Assembly: GCF_001457815.1 (NCBI RefSeq)
Contig: NZ_LN898221.1
Coordinates: 355,917-419,916, forward strand
Reading direction: 5' to 3'
From: Vitreoscilla massiliensis
GTDB lineage: Bacteria > Pseudomonadota > Gammaproteobacteria > Burkholderiales > Neisseriaceae
Length of the DNA: 64,000 bases
Shown: positions 36,073-45,442 of the stretch, piece after piece
Layout of the letters: every line of letters starts with the position of its first letter
Position numbering within the stretch: position 1 is the first letter of the stretch
Program-made: the position numbers and the translations under genes
Notes under the pieces: generated by a model
Databases searched by the model: none
Told to the model about the DNA's origin: nothing
The model's input: only the letters and a program-made list of their open reading frames with translations

Positions 36073-37533
36073 ATGACCGAAACGTCACAAGTGGTTTATC
36101 ACGCACAGTGCCCACACTGCGCAACTATTCGTAAAATCAGTCATGCACAATTACAGGCCGCCAAAGGCTTGGTGCAATGTCGACAATGTGACCAAACTTA
36201 CCCCGCTCGTGGTAACTTGTTAAAACCCGATCAAGTCAAATTAATCGTAGATCAACCGTCCATCGCCCCGAGTGCGACGCCGACACCGGTCACCATTACC
36301 GCACACCCACAAGTCATGACCAATCATGACCTGAACCAAACAAACACCCAAACTACTCCCCATATCGACAGCTTGGATACTCCCAGCGACACCTCCGTCT
36401 TGGACGATATTTTCGAGCGCTTGGCGGCCGATGCCAGCATCCAAGCGCCAGCTAGCGAACAAACAGGCGCTGTCCAAGCGGCTGTAGCTACCGGTGATGC
36501 CGATGAAACTTCTCCAGTAGCAGCGAAGAAAGTCAAAAGCAGCGGCTTGTTTGCCAAATTGTTATCACGCAAAAACCAACACCAAGAAGCGCATGAGGAC
36601 GATGAAGCCGACATCATTTTTGAGTCCATCGATTTGGAAGACGGCTTCAAAAACCACAAAGCACAATTGCATGTGGACGCCGATGCGCGGCCACAAGCGG
36701 TGTTGATGGAGCACATCAGTGCTGCCGACAGCGATGACATGGTGAAAAAATACCGTGAGAACAAGCAAGCGGCGAATAAGCGGCCTGTAAGCGAAAGCGC
36801 CACCGCCGCTGCCGATGCCATATTGGCCACCTTGCAAGGCGCAGGTGCAACGGTGCTCAGCGCCGACAACAAGCCCGCCGCCGAAGCTCCTGCAGCACCA
36901 GCGGCCACCACCACCCGCCATGCCGACGACTTTGTGTTTCAACTGCAAGAAGACTTCAGCCTCGACGGTGTTACTGATGACAGCAGCGAACCTGCGCCCA
37001 GCAAAGCCAACAAACCGAGCTCGCACCAAAGCAAATTGCAATCATTGTTGGTGCGCGAACAAGCAGACGAACGCGCCCAAGCACCATTGACCGAAGCCGA
37101 TGTCATCGCGCCCGATTACGATGCCAATAAAGAATGGTTTACCCAATTCTTTAACAGCTTGAACCAAAACCAAGCCATGTCCATCTTGGGCAATCCTGAT
37201 TTACAGGCCGATAACACCACGCTAGATGAAAACGGTGAACCGATTGCGGCGGCCAAACGCATGCACGACGGCGGCAGCAATACCGTCGCCATGCGCTTGC
37301 CTGAAAACAGCATGTTGGTGTTCACCTTAGAGGATGATGGCAGCAGCCACAGCCAATTGTCGTTTATCGATATCCAAGAGCACTTGCCACACAAAAACCC
37401 AGAAACCACCCACACCACCATCGTGCAACAAAGCAATCACAATGAGCACACGATATGGACGGTGGCCTGTATCGTGGCGATTTTGGTGCTCATTATTCAG
37501 ATGTTCTATTATTTCTTGTTACTCACCCCATGA
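36073..37533 (+). CDS. zinc-ribbon protein with single C-terminal membrane helix
   Basis: This 486-residue protein begins with an MJ0042-type zinc ribbon (CPHC near residue 13 and CRQC near 37). About 400 low-complexity residues rich in Ala, Asp, Glu and Gln follow. It ends in one transmembrane helix (VACIVAILVLIIQMFYYFLL) only three residues from the stop. Similar genes follow prmA in other Betaproteobacteria but continue after the helix into a DUF3426 domain, absent here. The protein would therefore face the cytoplasm. It overlaps argA by four bases. Confidence 0.75.
   Translation: MTETSQVVYHAQCPHCATIRKISHAQLQAAKGLVQCRQCDQTYPARGNLLKPDQVKLIVDQPSIAPSATPTPVTITAHPQVMTNHDLNQTNTQTTPHIDSLDTPSDTSVLDDIFERLAADASIQAPASEQTGAVQAAVATGDADETSPVAAKKVKSSGLFAKLLSRKNQHQEAHEDDEADIIFESIDLEDGFKNHKAQLHVDADARPQAVLMEHISAADSDDMVKKYRENKQAANKRPVSESATAAADAILATLQGAGATVLSADNKPAAEAPAAPAATTTRHADDFVFQLQEDFSLDGVTDDSSEPAPSKANKPSSHQSKLQSLLVREQADERAQAPLTEADVIAPDYDANKEWFTQFFNSLNQNQAMSILGNPDLQADNTTLDENGEPIAAAKRMHDGGSNTVAMRLPENSMLVFTLEDDGSSHSQLSFIDIQEHLPHKNPETTHTTIVQQSNHNEHTIWTVACIVAILVLIIQMFYYFLLLTP
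36151..36161 (-). repeat. uptake-like repeat inside the zinc-ribbon gene
   Basis: TTACAGGCCGC, read on the coding strand as LQAA. Confidence 0.65.
36778..36790 (+). repeat. uptake-like repeat inside the zinc-ribbon gene
   Basis: AAGCGGCCTGTAA, read as KRPVS in the low-complexity region. Confidence 0.7.
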
Positions 37534-38852
37534 CCGAACACACAGAACTCGATTCTTTTGTACGGGCGTTCCGCGAGGCAGCGCCCTATATTCATTATTT
37601 GCGCGACAAAACCATCGTCTTGGCCATCAGCAGCCACGTCATTGCCGCCGAGACTTTTCAAGCCTTGGCGCAAGACATCTCCTTGCTCGGCAGCTTGGGC
37701 ATCAAAGTGGTGGTGGTGCACGGTGTGCGCAAATACATCAATGATTTGATGCAAGAGAGCCACGCCACTTTGCCGTCTTACCAAGGCCGCCGCATCACCA
37801 ATGAAAAAACACTGGTCAAGGTCAAACAAGCCTGTGGCGAGGTGCGCTTTGATTTGGAAGCGGCATTGTCGGTAGGCTTAAGCAATTCGCCACAATACGG
37901 CACGCGCAACCGCTTGGTATCGGGCAACTTCATTTCCGCCAAGCCTTTGGGCGTCATCGATGGCGTCGACATGGGCTATACCGGCACCATACGCCGCATC
38001 GACTTCACCCTCATCAAGCAATTGTTGCAACACAATTGCATGGTCTTGGTCAGTCCCATCGGCCATTCGCTCAGTGGCAAGACCTTCAGCCTGTCCATGG
38101 ACGAGGTTGCGGCCGAAGTGGCCATCGGTTTGCGTGCCGAAAAACTGGTGTTCATCAATGAAGAAGCCGGCATCATCGATGCCGATGGCGCATTGGTGCG
38201 CAATCTGTCTGCCAACGAAGCGGCGGCGTTTTTTGAAGCGGTGCCACAGCAAAAAGCGATCAAGCGCTTGTTGCCATCGACTTTGCGCGCCTTACAGCAA
38301 GGCGTGAAACGGGTGCAATACATCGGTGCCCACACCGAAGGCAGCTTGTTCAGCGAATTGTTCACCAAAAATGGTTCTGGCACTTCGTTTGCGCAACACG
38401 CGTTTGTGCACATCCGCCAAGCCATCAGCGATGACATCCCCGACATCATGCGCATGATACAGCCGCTGGAAGACCAAGGCGTGTTGGTACACCGCAGCCA
38501 CGATTATTTGGAAAACCACATTGATGAGTTTTCGATTTTGGAACACGACGAGCAAGTGTATGGCTGTGTGGCGCTGAAACGCTTCCAAGGCAGCAATATG
38601 GGCGAACTCGCGTGTTTGGTGGTATCTCCCGATGCGCAAGAAGGCGGCTATGGCGAATTGTTGCTGGAGCATGTGCAAAAACAAGCGCGTTCGGCCAAAT
38701 TGAAAACGCTGTTCTGCCTGTCTACCCATACCGGTGAATGGTTTAGCGAACGCGGCTTTCAAGATGCGACTTTGGCGCAAATCCCATTGGAGCGCCAACG
38801 CCAATACCACCAAGACGGCCGCGGCTCACATGTGTATCTGTTGCCGCTTTGA
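37530..38852 (+). CDS. argA: amino-acid N-acetyltransferase (N-acetylglutamate synthase)
   Basis: This 440-residue enzyme acetylates glutamate, the first step of arginine synthesis. The N-terminal amino-acid-kinase-like domain (IVLAISSHVIAAETF and VVVVHGVRKYIND) binds arginine for feedback inhibition. The C-terminal GNAT domain carries catalysis (ELACLVVSPDAQEGGYGELLL and GEWFSERGF). The start overlaps the previous stop (ATGA), which rules out the longer upstream frame. Confidence 0.94.
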   Translation: MTEHTELDSFVRAFREAAPYIHYLRDKTIVLAISSHVIAAETFQALAQDISLLGSLGIKVVVVHGVRKYINDLMQESHATLPSYQGRRITNEKTLVKVKQACGEVRFDLEAALSVGLSNSPQYGTRNRLVSGNFISAKPLGVIDGVDMGYTGTIRRIDFTLIKQLLQHNCMVLVSPIGHSLSGKTFSLSMDEVAAEVAIGLRAEKLVFINEEAGIIDADGALVRNLSANEAAAFFEAVPQQKAIKRLLPSTLRALQQGVKRVQYIGAHTEGSLFSELFTKNGSGTSFAQHAFVHIRQAISDDIPDIMRMIQPLEDQGVLVHRSHDYLENHIDEFSILEHDEQVYGCVALKRFQGSNMGELACLVVSPDAQEGGYGELLLEHVQKQARSAKLKTLFCLSTHTGEWFSERGFQDATLAQIPLERQRQYHQDGRGSHVYLLPL

Positions 38853-38916
38853 TGGGCAAAAACGGCGGCTTCGTTTACAATAAGCGTTTAATCAGCAGCA
38901 CTATTAAGGAATACAA

Positions 38917-39189
38917 ATGACTCGTATGGTTCAGTGTGTCAAATTGGGCAAAGAGTTGCCAGGCATGAAATTTGCGCCCTTGCCCAATGCTTTGGGACAA
39001 AAAATCTTTGAAAATGTGTCACAAGAAGCTTGGAATGGTTGGCTCAGCTACCAAACCATGCTCATCAATGAAAACCGTTTGAGCTTGGCCGATGCGCGTG
39101 CGCGTGAATACATTGCCGGTCAAATGGAAAATTACTTCTTTGGCGAGCAAGTAGACGGCATCAGCGGCTACACCCCTCCTTCTGCATAA
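38917..39189 (+). CDS. yggX: Fe(II)-trafficking / oxidative damage protection protein YggX
   Basis: This 90-residue cytosolic protein has the YggX pattern MVQCVKLGKELPGM with the conserved Cys, LGQKIFENVSQEAWNGWLSY, and QMENYFFGE near the end. YggX protects iron-sulfur clusters from oxidation and helps iron handling. AAGGAA precedes the ATG. It is followed by its own terminator. Confidence 0.95.
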   Translation: MTRMVQCVKLGKELPGMKFAPLPNALGQKIFENVSQEAWNGWLSYQTMLINENRLSLADARAREYIAGQMENYFFGEQVDGISGYTPPSA

Positions 39190-39194
39190 TCAAG

Positions 39195-39217
39195 ACCGGC
39201 TCGTGCCGGTTTTTTTA
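39195..39217 (+). terminator. yggX terminator
   Basis: ACCGGC-TCGT-GCCGGT followed by seven T. Confidence 0.9.
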
Positions 39218-39293
39218 TCGCTACGGCCTGTATTGTCACCAAGCTGTCAAATAAGTACATTATCATTTATAAGATTTATTTTGAGGAATAAGC

Positions 39294-41351
39294 ATGCCCC
39301 AATCCGCTAATTTACTGTGCCGCGAAATGAGTTTGTTGGCATTTAACCGCCGCGTATTGGCTCAAGCTGAAGACCAACGTGTGCCCTTGCTCGAACGCTT
39401 GAAATTCCTGTGCATCGTGTCATCGAATTTGGACGAATTTTTTGAAGTGCGCATGGCATGGTTGAAACAGCAATTGCGCTTGAATCCGCACCAAGCCTTG
39501 GCCAATGGCGAATTGCCGCAGCAAGTCATCCACAATGTCATCGCCGAAATTCGCAACATCATCACCACCCAATACCAATTGTTCAACCAAGATTTGCTGC
39601 CGGCTTTGCAAGACGAAGGCATACGCTTTTTCCGCCGCCGCGAATGGACAAGCGCCCAAGCCGCTTGGGTAGAAGAGTATTTCCTGCGCGAATTGAAACC
39701 GATTTTAACCCCCATCGGTCTGGACCCATCGCACCCATTTCCGCGCTTGATGAACAAATCGCTGAATTTCGCCGTCGAGCTCGATGGCAAAGACGCGTTT
39801 GGACGCGAATCGGGCATGGCCATCGTGCAAGCGCCGCGCATCTTGCCGCGCGTGGTGCAATTGCCGCCAGAATTGTGTGACGGCCAATACGGTTTTGTAT
39901 TCTTGTCATCCATCATGCACGCCCACATCGACACCTTGTTCTCAGGCATGGAAGTGAAAGGCTGCCACCAATTCCGCGTCACCCGCGATTCTGAATTGGC
40001 GGTAGACGAAGAAGACTTGAAAAACCTGCGCACCGCCATCCAAGGCGAGTTGCGCGACCGCCAATTCGGCGAAGCCGTGCGTTTGGAAATCACCCACACC
40101 TGCCCCGAGCACGTCAGCGATTTTCTGTTGCAGCAATTCCAATTGAGTGATGAAGCGATGTACGTGGTCAATGGTCCGGTCAACTTGGTACGCTTAATGG
40201 CGGTCACCGACATGGTAGACCGTCCCGATTTAAAGTTTCCTTTGTTCCGGTCCAGCATCCCAAAAAAGTTACGCCAGCGCGAAAAGATGTTTGAAAACAT
40301 CGCCGCGCAAGATGGTTTGCTCCACCATCCTTACCAGTCGTTCCAACCCGTGGTCGACATGATACGCCAAGCCGCCAAAGACCCGGCTGTGGTGGCGATT
40401 AAAATGACGATATACCGCACCGGCAGCAATTCCGACTTGGTCAAAGCCTTGTTACAGGCCGCATTGGCTGGCAAACAAGTGACGGTGGTAATGGAATTGA
40501 TGGCGCGTTTCGATGAAGAAACCAACGTCAATTGGGCCAGTCAATTGGAACGCGTCGGCGCGCACGTGGTGTATGGCGTGTTCGGCTACAAAGTGCATGC
40601 CAAAATGGCCTTAATCATTCGCCGTGAAAATGGCTTGCTCAAGTCTTACGCCCACTTGGGCACCGGTAATTACCACCAAGGCACCTCGCGCCTCTACACC
40701 GACTTGGGTTTGTTTACCGCCAACGAGCAAATCACCCAAGACGTGAACCAATTGTTTATGGAAATCACCGGCTTGGGCCAGCCCAGTCGCTTGAACAAAT
40801 TGTTCCAAAGCCCGTTCACCCTGCACAAAATGCTGCTCAATAACATCGAGCGCGAAATGGCGCATGTCAAAGCCGGCGGCGCCGGCCACGTCATTGCCAA
40901 AATGAACTCTTTAATTGAACCGTCCATCATCCAAAAACTGTACGAAGCCAGCCAAGCCGGCGTGAAAATCGAACTCATCGTGCGCGGCATGTGTGTGCTC
41001 AAGCCGGGCATAGAAGGCTTATCGGAAAACATCCGTGTGCGCTCGCTGGTGGGCCGCCTGCTCGAGCACTCGCGCGTGTTTTACTTCGGTAACAACGGCG
41101 ACAGCGAAGTGTTTATCTCCAGCGCCGACTGGATGGGTCGCAACTTCTTCCGCCGCATCGAAACCTGTGTACCGGTACTAGACCCGCAATTAAAACAACG
41201 CGTCATCCGCGAAACCCTGAGCTTGGCTTTAGAAGACAACGCCCAAGCCTGGGACATGCAAAGCGACGGCACTTACCTGCGCGACCACCCAGTTGGCAAC
41301 GAGCACGAAACCAATTTACAAACCATCTTGATGCATGAGTATAGTTTGTAA
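39294..41351 (+). CDS. ppk1: polyphosphate kinase 1
   Basis: This 685-residue enzyme makes inorganic polyphosphate from ATP. The N-terminal FNRRVLAQAEDQRVPLLERLKF and the segment HHPYQSFQPVVDMIRQAA are typical. The autophosphorylated histidine is H435 in GYKVHAKM, the same number as in E. coli. The second phospholipase-D-like half has SSADWMGRNFFRRIE. Arg and His ligands of the ATP site are intact. It is a single gene, closed by an uptake-like hairpin. Confidence 0.97.
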   Translation: MPQSANLLCREMSLLAFNRRVLAQAEDQRVPLLERLKFLCIVSSNLDEFFEVRMAWLKQQLRLNPHQALANGELPQQVIHNVIAEIRNIITTQYQLFNQDLLPALQDEGIRFFRRREWTSAQAAWVEEYFLRELKPILTPIGLDPSHPFPRLMNKSLNFAVELDGKDAFGRESGMAIVQAPRILPRVVQLPPELCDGQYGFVFLSSIMHAHIDTLFSGMEVKGCHQFRVTRDSELAVDEEDLKNLRTAIQGELRDRQFGEAVRLEITHTCPEHVSDFLLQQFQLSDEAMYVVNGPVNLVRLMAVTDMVDRPDLKFPLFRSSIPKKLRQREKMFENIAAQDGLLHHPYQSFQPVVDMIRQAAKDPAVVAIKMTIYRTGSNSDLVKALLQAALAGKQVTVVMELMARFDEETNVNWASQLERVGAHVVYGVFGYKVHAKMALIIRRENGLLKSYAHLGTGNYHQGTSRLYTDLGLFTANEQITQDVNQLFMEITGLGQPSRLNKLFQSPFTLHKMLLNNIEREMAHVKAGGAGHVIAKMNSLIEPSIIQKLYEASQAGVKIELIVRGMCVLKPGIEGLSENIRVRSLVGRLLEHSRVFYFGNNGDSEVFISSADWMGRNFFRRIETCVPVLDPQLKQRVIRETLSLALEDNAQAWDMQSDGTYLRDHPVGNEHETNLQTILMHEYSL
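40452..40462 (-). repeat. uptake-like repeat inside ppk1
   Basis: TTACAGGCCGC, read on the coding strand as LQAA. Confidence 0.65.
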
Positions 41352-41374
41352 GTGGTTTATGTTTAATCAAGCAC

Positions 41375-41418
41375 AAAAGCGGCCTGTAAACCCCATAGTA
41401 GGGTTTACAGGCCGCTTT
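41375..41418. repeat. uptake-like hairpin, left twin of the one at 43879
   Basis: AAAAGCGGCCTGTAAACCC faces its complement across CATAGTA, followed by a T run. It terminates ppk1. Stem and loop match the hairpin at 43879-43922 except for one base in the loop flank, and the two enclose the Sel1 gene. Confidence 0.88.
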
Positions 41419-41534
41419 TTATTCCCTAGGCTGCACTGAATTGATGAGATTGCATTAGCCACCGAATATCAACACGGGTATCGTTCTGGCCGAATGAATT
41501 TGCAATGAAGATCCAAATGCTTGCTGAAAACGCA

Positions 41535-43586
41535 TTATTTATCGGCATTTTTCTTTGCCTTTCGATGCCATTTAGCCGCTTTTTTTAAGTCACGCTTCAC
41601 GCCATGGCCTAGTTGGTACATGTCTCCTAGGTGCTTCTGGGCCAAGCCATGATTTTGTTCTGCGGCCAAACGGTACCATTTCACTGCTTCTGTATGGTTT
41701 TGTTTCACACCACGGCCTGTTTGGTACATCAAGCCAAGATTAAACTGTCCGGTAGCGATATCTTGTTCAGCCGCCAAACGATACCATCTCACCGCTTCTG
41801 CATCATCTTGTTCTACACCATGGCCATTTAGGTACATCTCTCCAAGATTGTTCTGGGACACACCATGATTTTGTGCCGCTGCCAAACGATACCAATTCAG
41901 CGCTTGTGCATCATCTTGTTTCACACCACGACCTGTGTGATACATCAGGCCAAGATTAAACTGTCCACTAGCAAGACCTTGCTCGGCTGCCAAACGATAC
42001 CATCTCACCGCTTCTGCATCGTCTTGTTCTACTCCATGGCCGTCTTTATACATCCCTCCAAGATTTTTTTGAGCCATGGCGTTCTGTTGTTCCGCCGCCT
42101 GTCGATACCACTTTACCGCCTCTGCGTAATCTTGCTCTACACCTTTACCATCTTCATACATCACGCCAAGATTATTCTGAGCACTTTTCTCCCCCTGAGT
42201 CGCCGCCAAACGATACCACTTAAGTGCTTTGGCATAATCTTGTTGCACACCATGGCCATTTGCATACATCACACCAAGATTACTCTGAGCCAGTGCATGA
42301 TTTTGCTTGGCCGCCAAGCGAAAATACTTCAGTGCTTTTATATCATTTTGCTTCAAACCATGACCATTACGATACATAATACCCATATTATTTTGTGCAA
42401 AATCAAATCCTTGATGCACAGACAAACGCAACCACTTAATCGCCTCTGCATAATCTTGTTTCACCCCATAACCATTTCTATACAACCATCCCAAATTATT
42501 TTGAGCGAATTTCTCCCCCTGCTCTGCCGCTAAACGATACCAATACACTGCCTGCGTATAATCTTGTGTCACACCGAGGCCTTGTTCATACAATCCCCCA
42601 ACATTGGTCATGGCAGTTTTTTCACCTTGCTCCGCCGCCAAACGGTACCATTTCATCGCCTCTGTATAATCTTGTTCTACACCATAGCCATTTCTGTACA
42701 TCCAACCCAGATTGCTCTGAGCCATTTTAAGACCTTGTTCCGCTGCCAAGCGATACCATTTCAGCGCTTTTACTAGGTCTTTTTCTATGCCATAACCATT
42801 TTTATACAATCCACCAAGCCCGATTTGAGCGTAGCCAATACCCTGTTCTGCAGCCAATAAGTACCACTTATGCGCTTTTGTATAATCTTGTTTTACACCA
42901 TAGCCATATTTATACATCACACCCAGTTGCCACTGAGCCATATCAACACCTTGCTTTGCCGCCACACGAAACCATTTGAACGCTTTAGCATAATCTTGTG
43001 GCACGCCACGACCATATTTGTGCATCCAACCCAAATGAAACTGAGCTGACTCCAAACCTTGTTTCGCCGCCAAACGATACCATCTCACCGCCTCAGCATC
43101 ATCTTGTTGCACGCCACAGCCATACTCATACATCCTACCCAAGTGAAACTGCGCCGCCTCAAGACCTTGTTTTGCTGCCAAGCGATACCATTTCACTGCT
43201 TCTGCATCATCTTGTTCCACACTCAAACCATGAGCATACGCCCAGCCTAAATTAAACTGTCCATCATCCAGACCTTGCTCAGCCGCCAAACGATACCATT
43301 TCACCGCCTCAGCATAGTCTTGTTTCACACCCAAACCATATTCATATGCCCAAGCAAGATGAAACTGGGCAGTATCAAGACCTTGTTCCGCCGCCAAACG
43401 AAACCACTTCACGGCTTGTGTGTGACTTTGTGCGACACCCTGACCATTTAGATACATCAGGCCAAGATTAAACTGAGCCGATTGTTCACCTTGCAGCGCC
43501 GCCAAGCGGTATTGTCTGGCAGACTTTTTAAGATTCAGGACAACTTGGTCAGCATCGAATTCAGTTTCAATCTGTTTTTTTGACAT
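41535..43586 (-). CDS. Sel1-like repeat protein, 18 tandem repeats
   Basis: From the ATG at 43586, which follows GGAGGAAAAA, this is 683 residues. After about 20 leader residues come 18 complete 36-residue Sel1 repeats and part of a 19th. The typical unit is VKWYRLAAEQG, about nine variable residues with AQFNLG, then MYxxGxGVxQDYAEA. It has no signal peptide, so it is probably cytoplasmic, with a superhelical solenoid for protein contacts. Sel1 proteins serve in signalling, stress or host interaction. The near-identical units make it prone to repeat-number change. Confidence 0.9.
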   Translation of the reverse strand: MSKKQIETEFDADQVVLNLKKSARQYRLAALQGEQSAQFNLGLMYLNGQGVAQSHTQAVKWFRLAAEQGLDTAQFHLAWAYEYGLGVKQDYAEAVKWYRLAAEQGLDDGQFNLGWAYAHGLSVEQDDAEAVKWYRLAAKQGLEAAQFHLGRMYEYGCGVQQDDAEAVRWYRLAAKQGLESAQFHLGWMHKYGRGVPQDYAKAFKWFRVAAKQGVDMAQWQLGVMYKYGYGVKQDYTKAHKWYLLAAEQGIGYAQIGLGGLYKNGYGIEKDLVKALKWYRLAAEQGLKMAQSNLGWMYRNGYGVEQDYTEAMKWYRLAAEQGEKTAMTNVGGLYEQGLGVTQDYTQAVYWYRLAAEQGEKFAQNNLGWLYRNGYGVKQDYAEAIKWLRLSVHQGFDFAQNNMGIMYRNGHGLKQNDIKALKYFRLAAKQNHALAQSNLGVMYANGHGVQQDYAKALKWYRLAATQGEKSAQNNLGVMYEDGKGVEQDYAEAVKWYRQAAEQQNAMAQKNLGGMYKDGHGVEQDDAEAVRWYRLAAEQGLASGQFNLGLMYHTGRGVKQDDAQALNWYRLAAAQNHGVSQNNLGEMYLNGHGVEQDDAEAVRWYRLAAEQDIATGQFNLGLMYQTGRGVKQNHTEAVKWYRLAAEQNHGLAQKHLGDMYQLGHGVKRDLKKAAKWHRKAKKNADK

Positions 43587-43878
43587 TTTTTCCTCCATCA
43601 AAGCCAGCTAACAAGCCACATGTGCCCTAATTCAGCAGGTGCACAGCTTGAACAAAGTGCGTTCAACACTTTCTCTAAACAGGCTTTTAAATATGCTTAT
43701 GCAAACCAACCTTATCACAGAAAAACCAACACTGTAGCCCAAGTCTATTTTTTTTGATTTGAGTCTTTGAGGCCAGTCCGCCTTAACAAAACTTGGAAGC
43801 AATTCTTTCTTCACCTGCACTCAGCTTGCCCCTGACGGTGCCATCCTATTACCAGAAAAATGCTCAAGCAATCACTGC
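43587..43878. other. gap upstream of the Sel1 gene
   Basis: The stretch is AT-richer than the surroundings and should hold the Sel1 promoter on the minus strand. No gene or clear promoter pair could be fixed. Confidence 0.45.
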
Positions 43879-43922
43879 AAAAGCGGCCTGTAAACCCCAT
43901 AGTAAGGTTTACAGGCCGCTTT
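43879..43922. repeat. uptake-like hairpin, right twin of the one at 41375
   Basis: AAAAGCGGCCTGTAAACC faces GGTTTACAGGCCGCTTT. The loop CCCATAGTAA differs from the twin by one base. It lies just downstream of the EamA gene, on the minus strand. Confidence 0.88.
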
Positions 43923-43942
43923 AATGATTACGACAACAATAT

Positions 43943-44845
43943 TTACTTGGCTTTCGACAACAGCGCCAAACACACAAATATCAATCCCATGCCCAGCCAG
44001 CCTATGCTGGCGAGTTGTTCGCCGACCAAGACGATGGCCAATAAGGCGGCGACCAAGGGTTCAAACAGGGTTAAGGTGATGGCGCGGCTGGCGGGAATGT
44101 GTTTCAAGCCGAAACCAAACAACACATAGCCGATGAACATGGGAATGAGCATCATATAGGCCAAGACGGCAATGTGGGTGGTGTTGGCCAAGACATTGCC
44201 GCCGCTGAAATACAGGCTAGGCAACAAAATCAGCGCACCCAAGCCGAAAATCATGCCCATCGCGGCTTTGGCGGCTATGCCGTGTTGCATCAGTTTTTTC
44301 GCTACCCATGAATACAAGGAATAGGTCAAACCGGCGAGCAAGCCCAAACCTATGCCCAAGGCTTTGTCGCTAGTGGCAGCGCTTGCGGCCGCATCTGGCG
44401 ACGCTTCACCCACCGACAACAACAATACCCCCAATACGCCAAACACAAAGCTGACAAACCACAACATTGATAAAGGTTTGCGGTCGAACACCCGTTCTAA
44501 AATGGCGGTGAACAAGGGCGCGGTGCCAATAGACACCACCGTGCCGACGGTAATGCCGGCGTAATGCATGGACGAATAAAACGCCAATGGGTAGATTGCC
44601 ACCGACACCACACCCACAGCCAACAAGGCTTTTTGCGCTTTAATCTGCTGCCAATACTGAGCGATGCTGCTGCGTGCGAGCAAGGCTTGTAACAAGCCGC
44701 CGCCGCCCATCGCCACGGCACCTATGGCCAACGGGCTTAAATGCGGTGCGAACGAAGCGGCTGTGCCGGTTGTGCCCCACAAAAAGGCCGCTGCCAATAC
44801 CGCCATAAAACCCCATTGCTGATGCTGCTGTGCCGCCACACTCAT
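43943..44845 (-). CDS. EamA/DMT-family permease
   Basis: This 300-residue inner-membrane protein has about ten hydrophobic helices in two halves. The first is FMAVLAAAFLWGTTGTAASFA, and the second carries GLLAGLTYSLYSWVAKK and PASRAITLTLFEPLVAALLA, the EamA signature. The substrate is unknown. It overlaps the upstream TetR gene by four bases, so it is the likely target of that regulator. It differs clearly from the other EamA protein at 2193. Confidence 0.88.
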   Translation of the reverse strand: MSVAAQQHQQWGFMAVLAAAFLWGTTGTAASFAPHLSPLAIGAVAMGGGGLLQALLARSSIAQYWQQIKAQKALLAVGVVSVAIYPLAFYSSMHYAGITVGTVVSIGTAPLFTAILERVFDRKPLSMLWFVSFVFGVLGVLLLSVGEASPDAAASAATSDKALGIGLGLLAGLTYSLYSWVAKKLMQHGIAAKAAMGMIFGLGALILLPSLYFSGGNVLANTTHIAVLAYMMLIPMFIGYVLFGFGLKHIPASRAITLTLFEPLVAALLAIVLVGEQLASIGWLGMGLIFVCLALLSKAK

Positions 44846-45414
44846 GCTGCCACCTCTTGCAACACCAAGGCCTGCGCCATCGCGCGGGCGGTGACGATGT
44901 GTTCACTGTTGCCTGCCAAACCTGCGCGCGTGATGGCACCTTCGAGCACAAATGACAACAATAAAGACAGGTGTTTGACTTTGTCCGCATCGGCAAATAA
45001 CTGGCTTAAATGCCCTGCCAAGATTGCTTCGACTTCTTGCTTGTGCAGGTTGACCGCCGTACGTTCGGGCGTGTTAGCGCCGAATTCGGCCGCCGCATTG
45101 AGCAAACCGCAACCACGAAAACCGTTTTCATACTCGCATTCAGCATGGTCTTGGTAGGCATCGAATACCGCCATAATGCCTTCAACCGGCGTGTTCACGT
45201 GTTGCGCACGCAGTGCATACAAGTCCAACCATTCTTGGTGGCGGGCGGCGATGTAAGCCGTGACCAAATCGGCTTTGGTGGGAAAATGATTGTACAGCGA
45301 CATCTTGGCGACATTGGCACGGGCGATGATGCTGTTGATGCCGCTGCTGTTAATGCCTTGGTTGTAAAACATGCTGGCGGCAGCATCGAGGATTTTGTCT
45401 TTGGCGGTGCTCAT
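44842..45414 (-). CDS. TetR-family transcriptional regulator
   Basis: From the ATG at 45414 this is 190 residues. The N-terminal helix-turn-helix reads ILDAAASMFYNQGINSSGI and ANVAKMSLYNHFPTKADLV. The ligand domain contains FRGCGLLNAAAEF, as in regulators of the NemR/AcuR type with a reactive Cys region. A 16-base palindrome directly upstream is probably its operator. It should repress itself and the coupled EamA exporter until a small electrophile or drug binds. That mode is inferred from the family. Confidence 0.88.
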   Translation of the reverse strand: MSTAKDKILDAAASMFYNQGINSSGINSIIARANVAKMSLYNHFPTKADLVTAYIAARHQEWLDLYALRAQHVNTPVEGIMAVFDAYQDHAECEYENGFRGCGLLNAAAEFGANTPERTAVNLHKQEVEAILAGHLSQLFADADKVKHLSLLLSFVLEGAITRAGLAGNSEHIVTARAMAQALVLQEVAA

Positions 45415-45426
45415 TTTGATCTCAAC

Positions 45427-45442
45427 TAGACAGACTGGTCTA
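45427..45442. promoter_or_regulatory. operator palindrome for the TetR regulator
   Basis: TAGACAGACTGGTCTA has TAGAC/GTCTA arms and ends 13 bases before the TetR start. It resembles the TAGAC...GTCTA boxes of NemR-like regulators. Binding by this protein is inferred from position. Confidence 0.7.

Noticed and set aside
41631..43255. Several plus-strand frames opposite the Sel1 gene
   Set aside because: They repeat with the 36-residue period of the Sel1 units and are antisense shadows.
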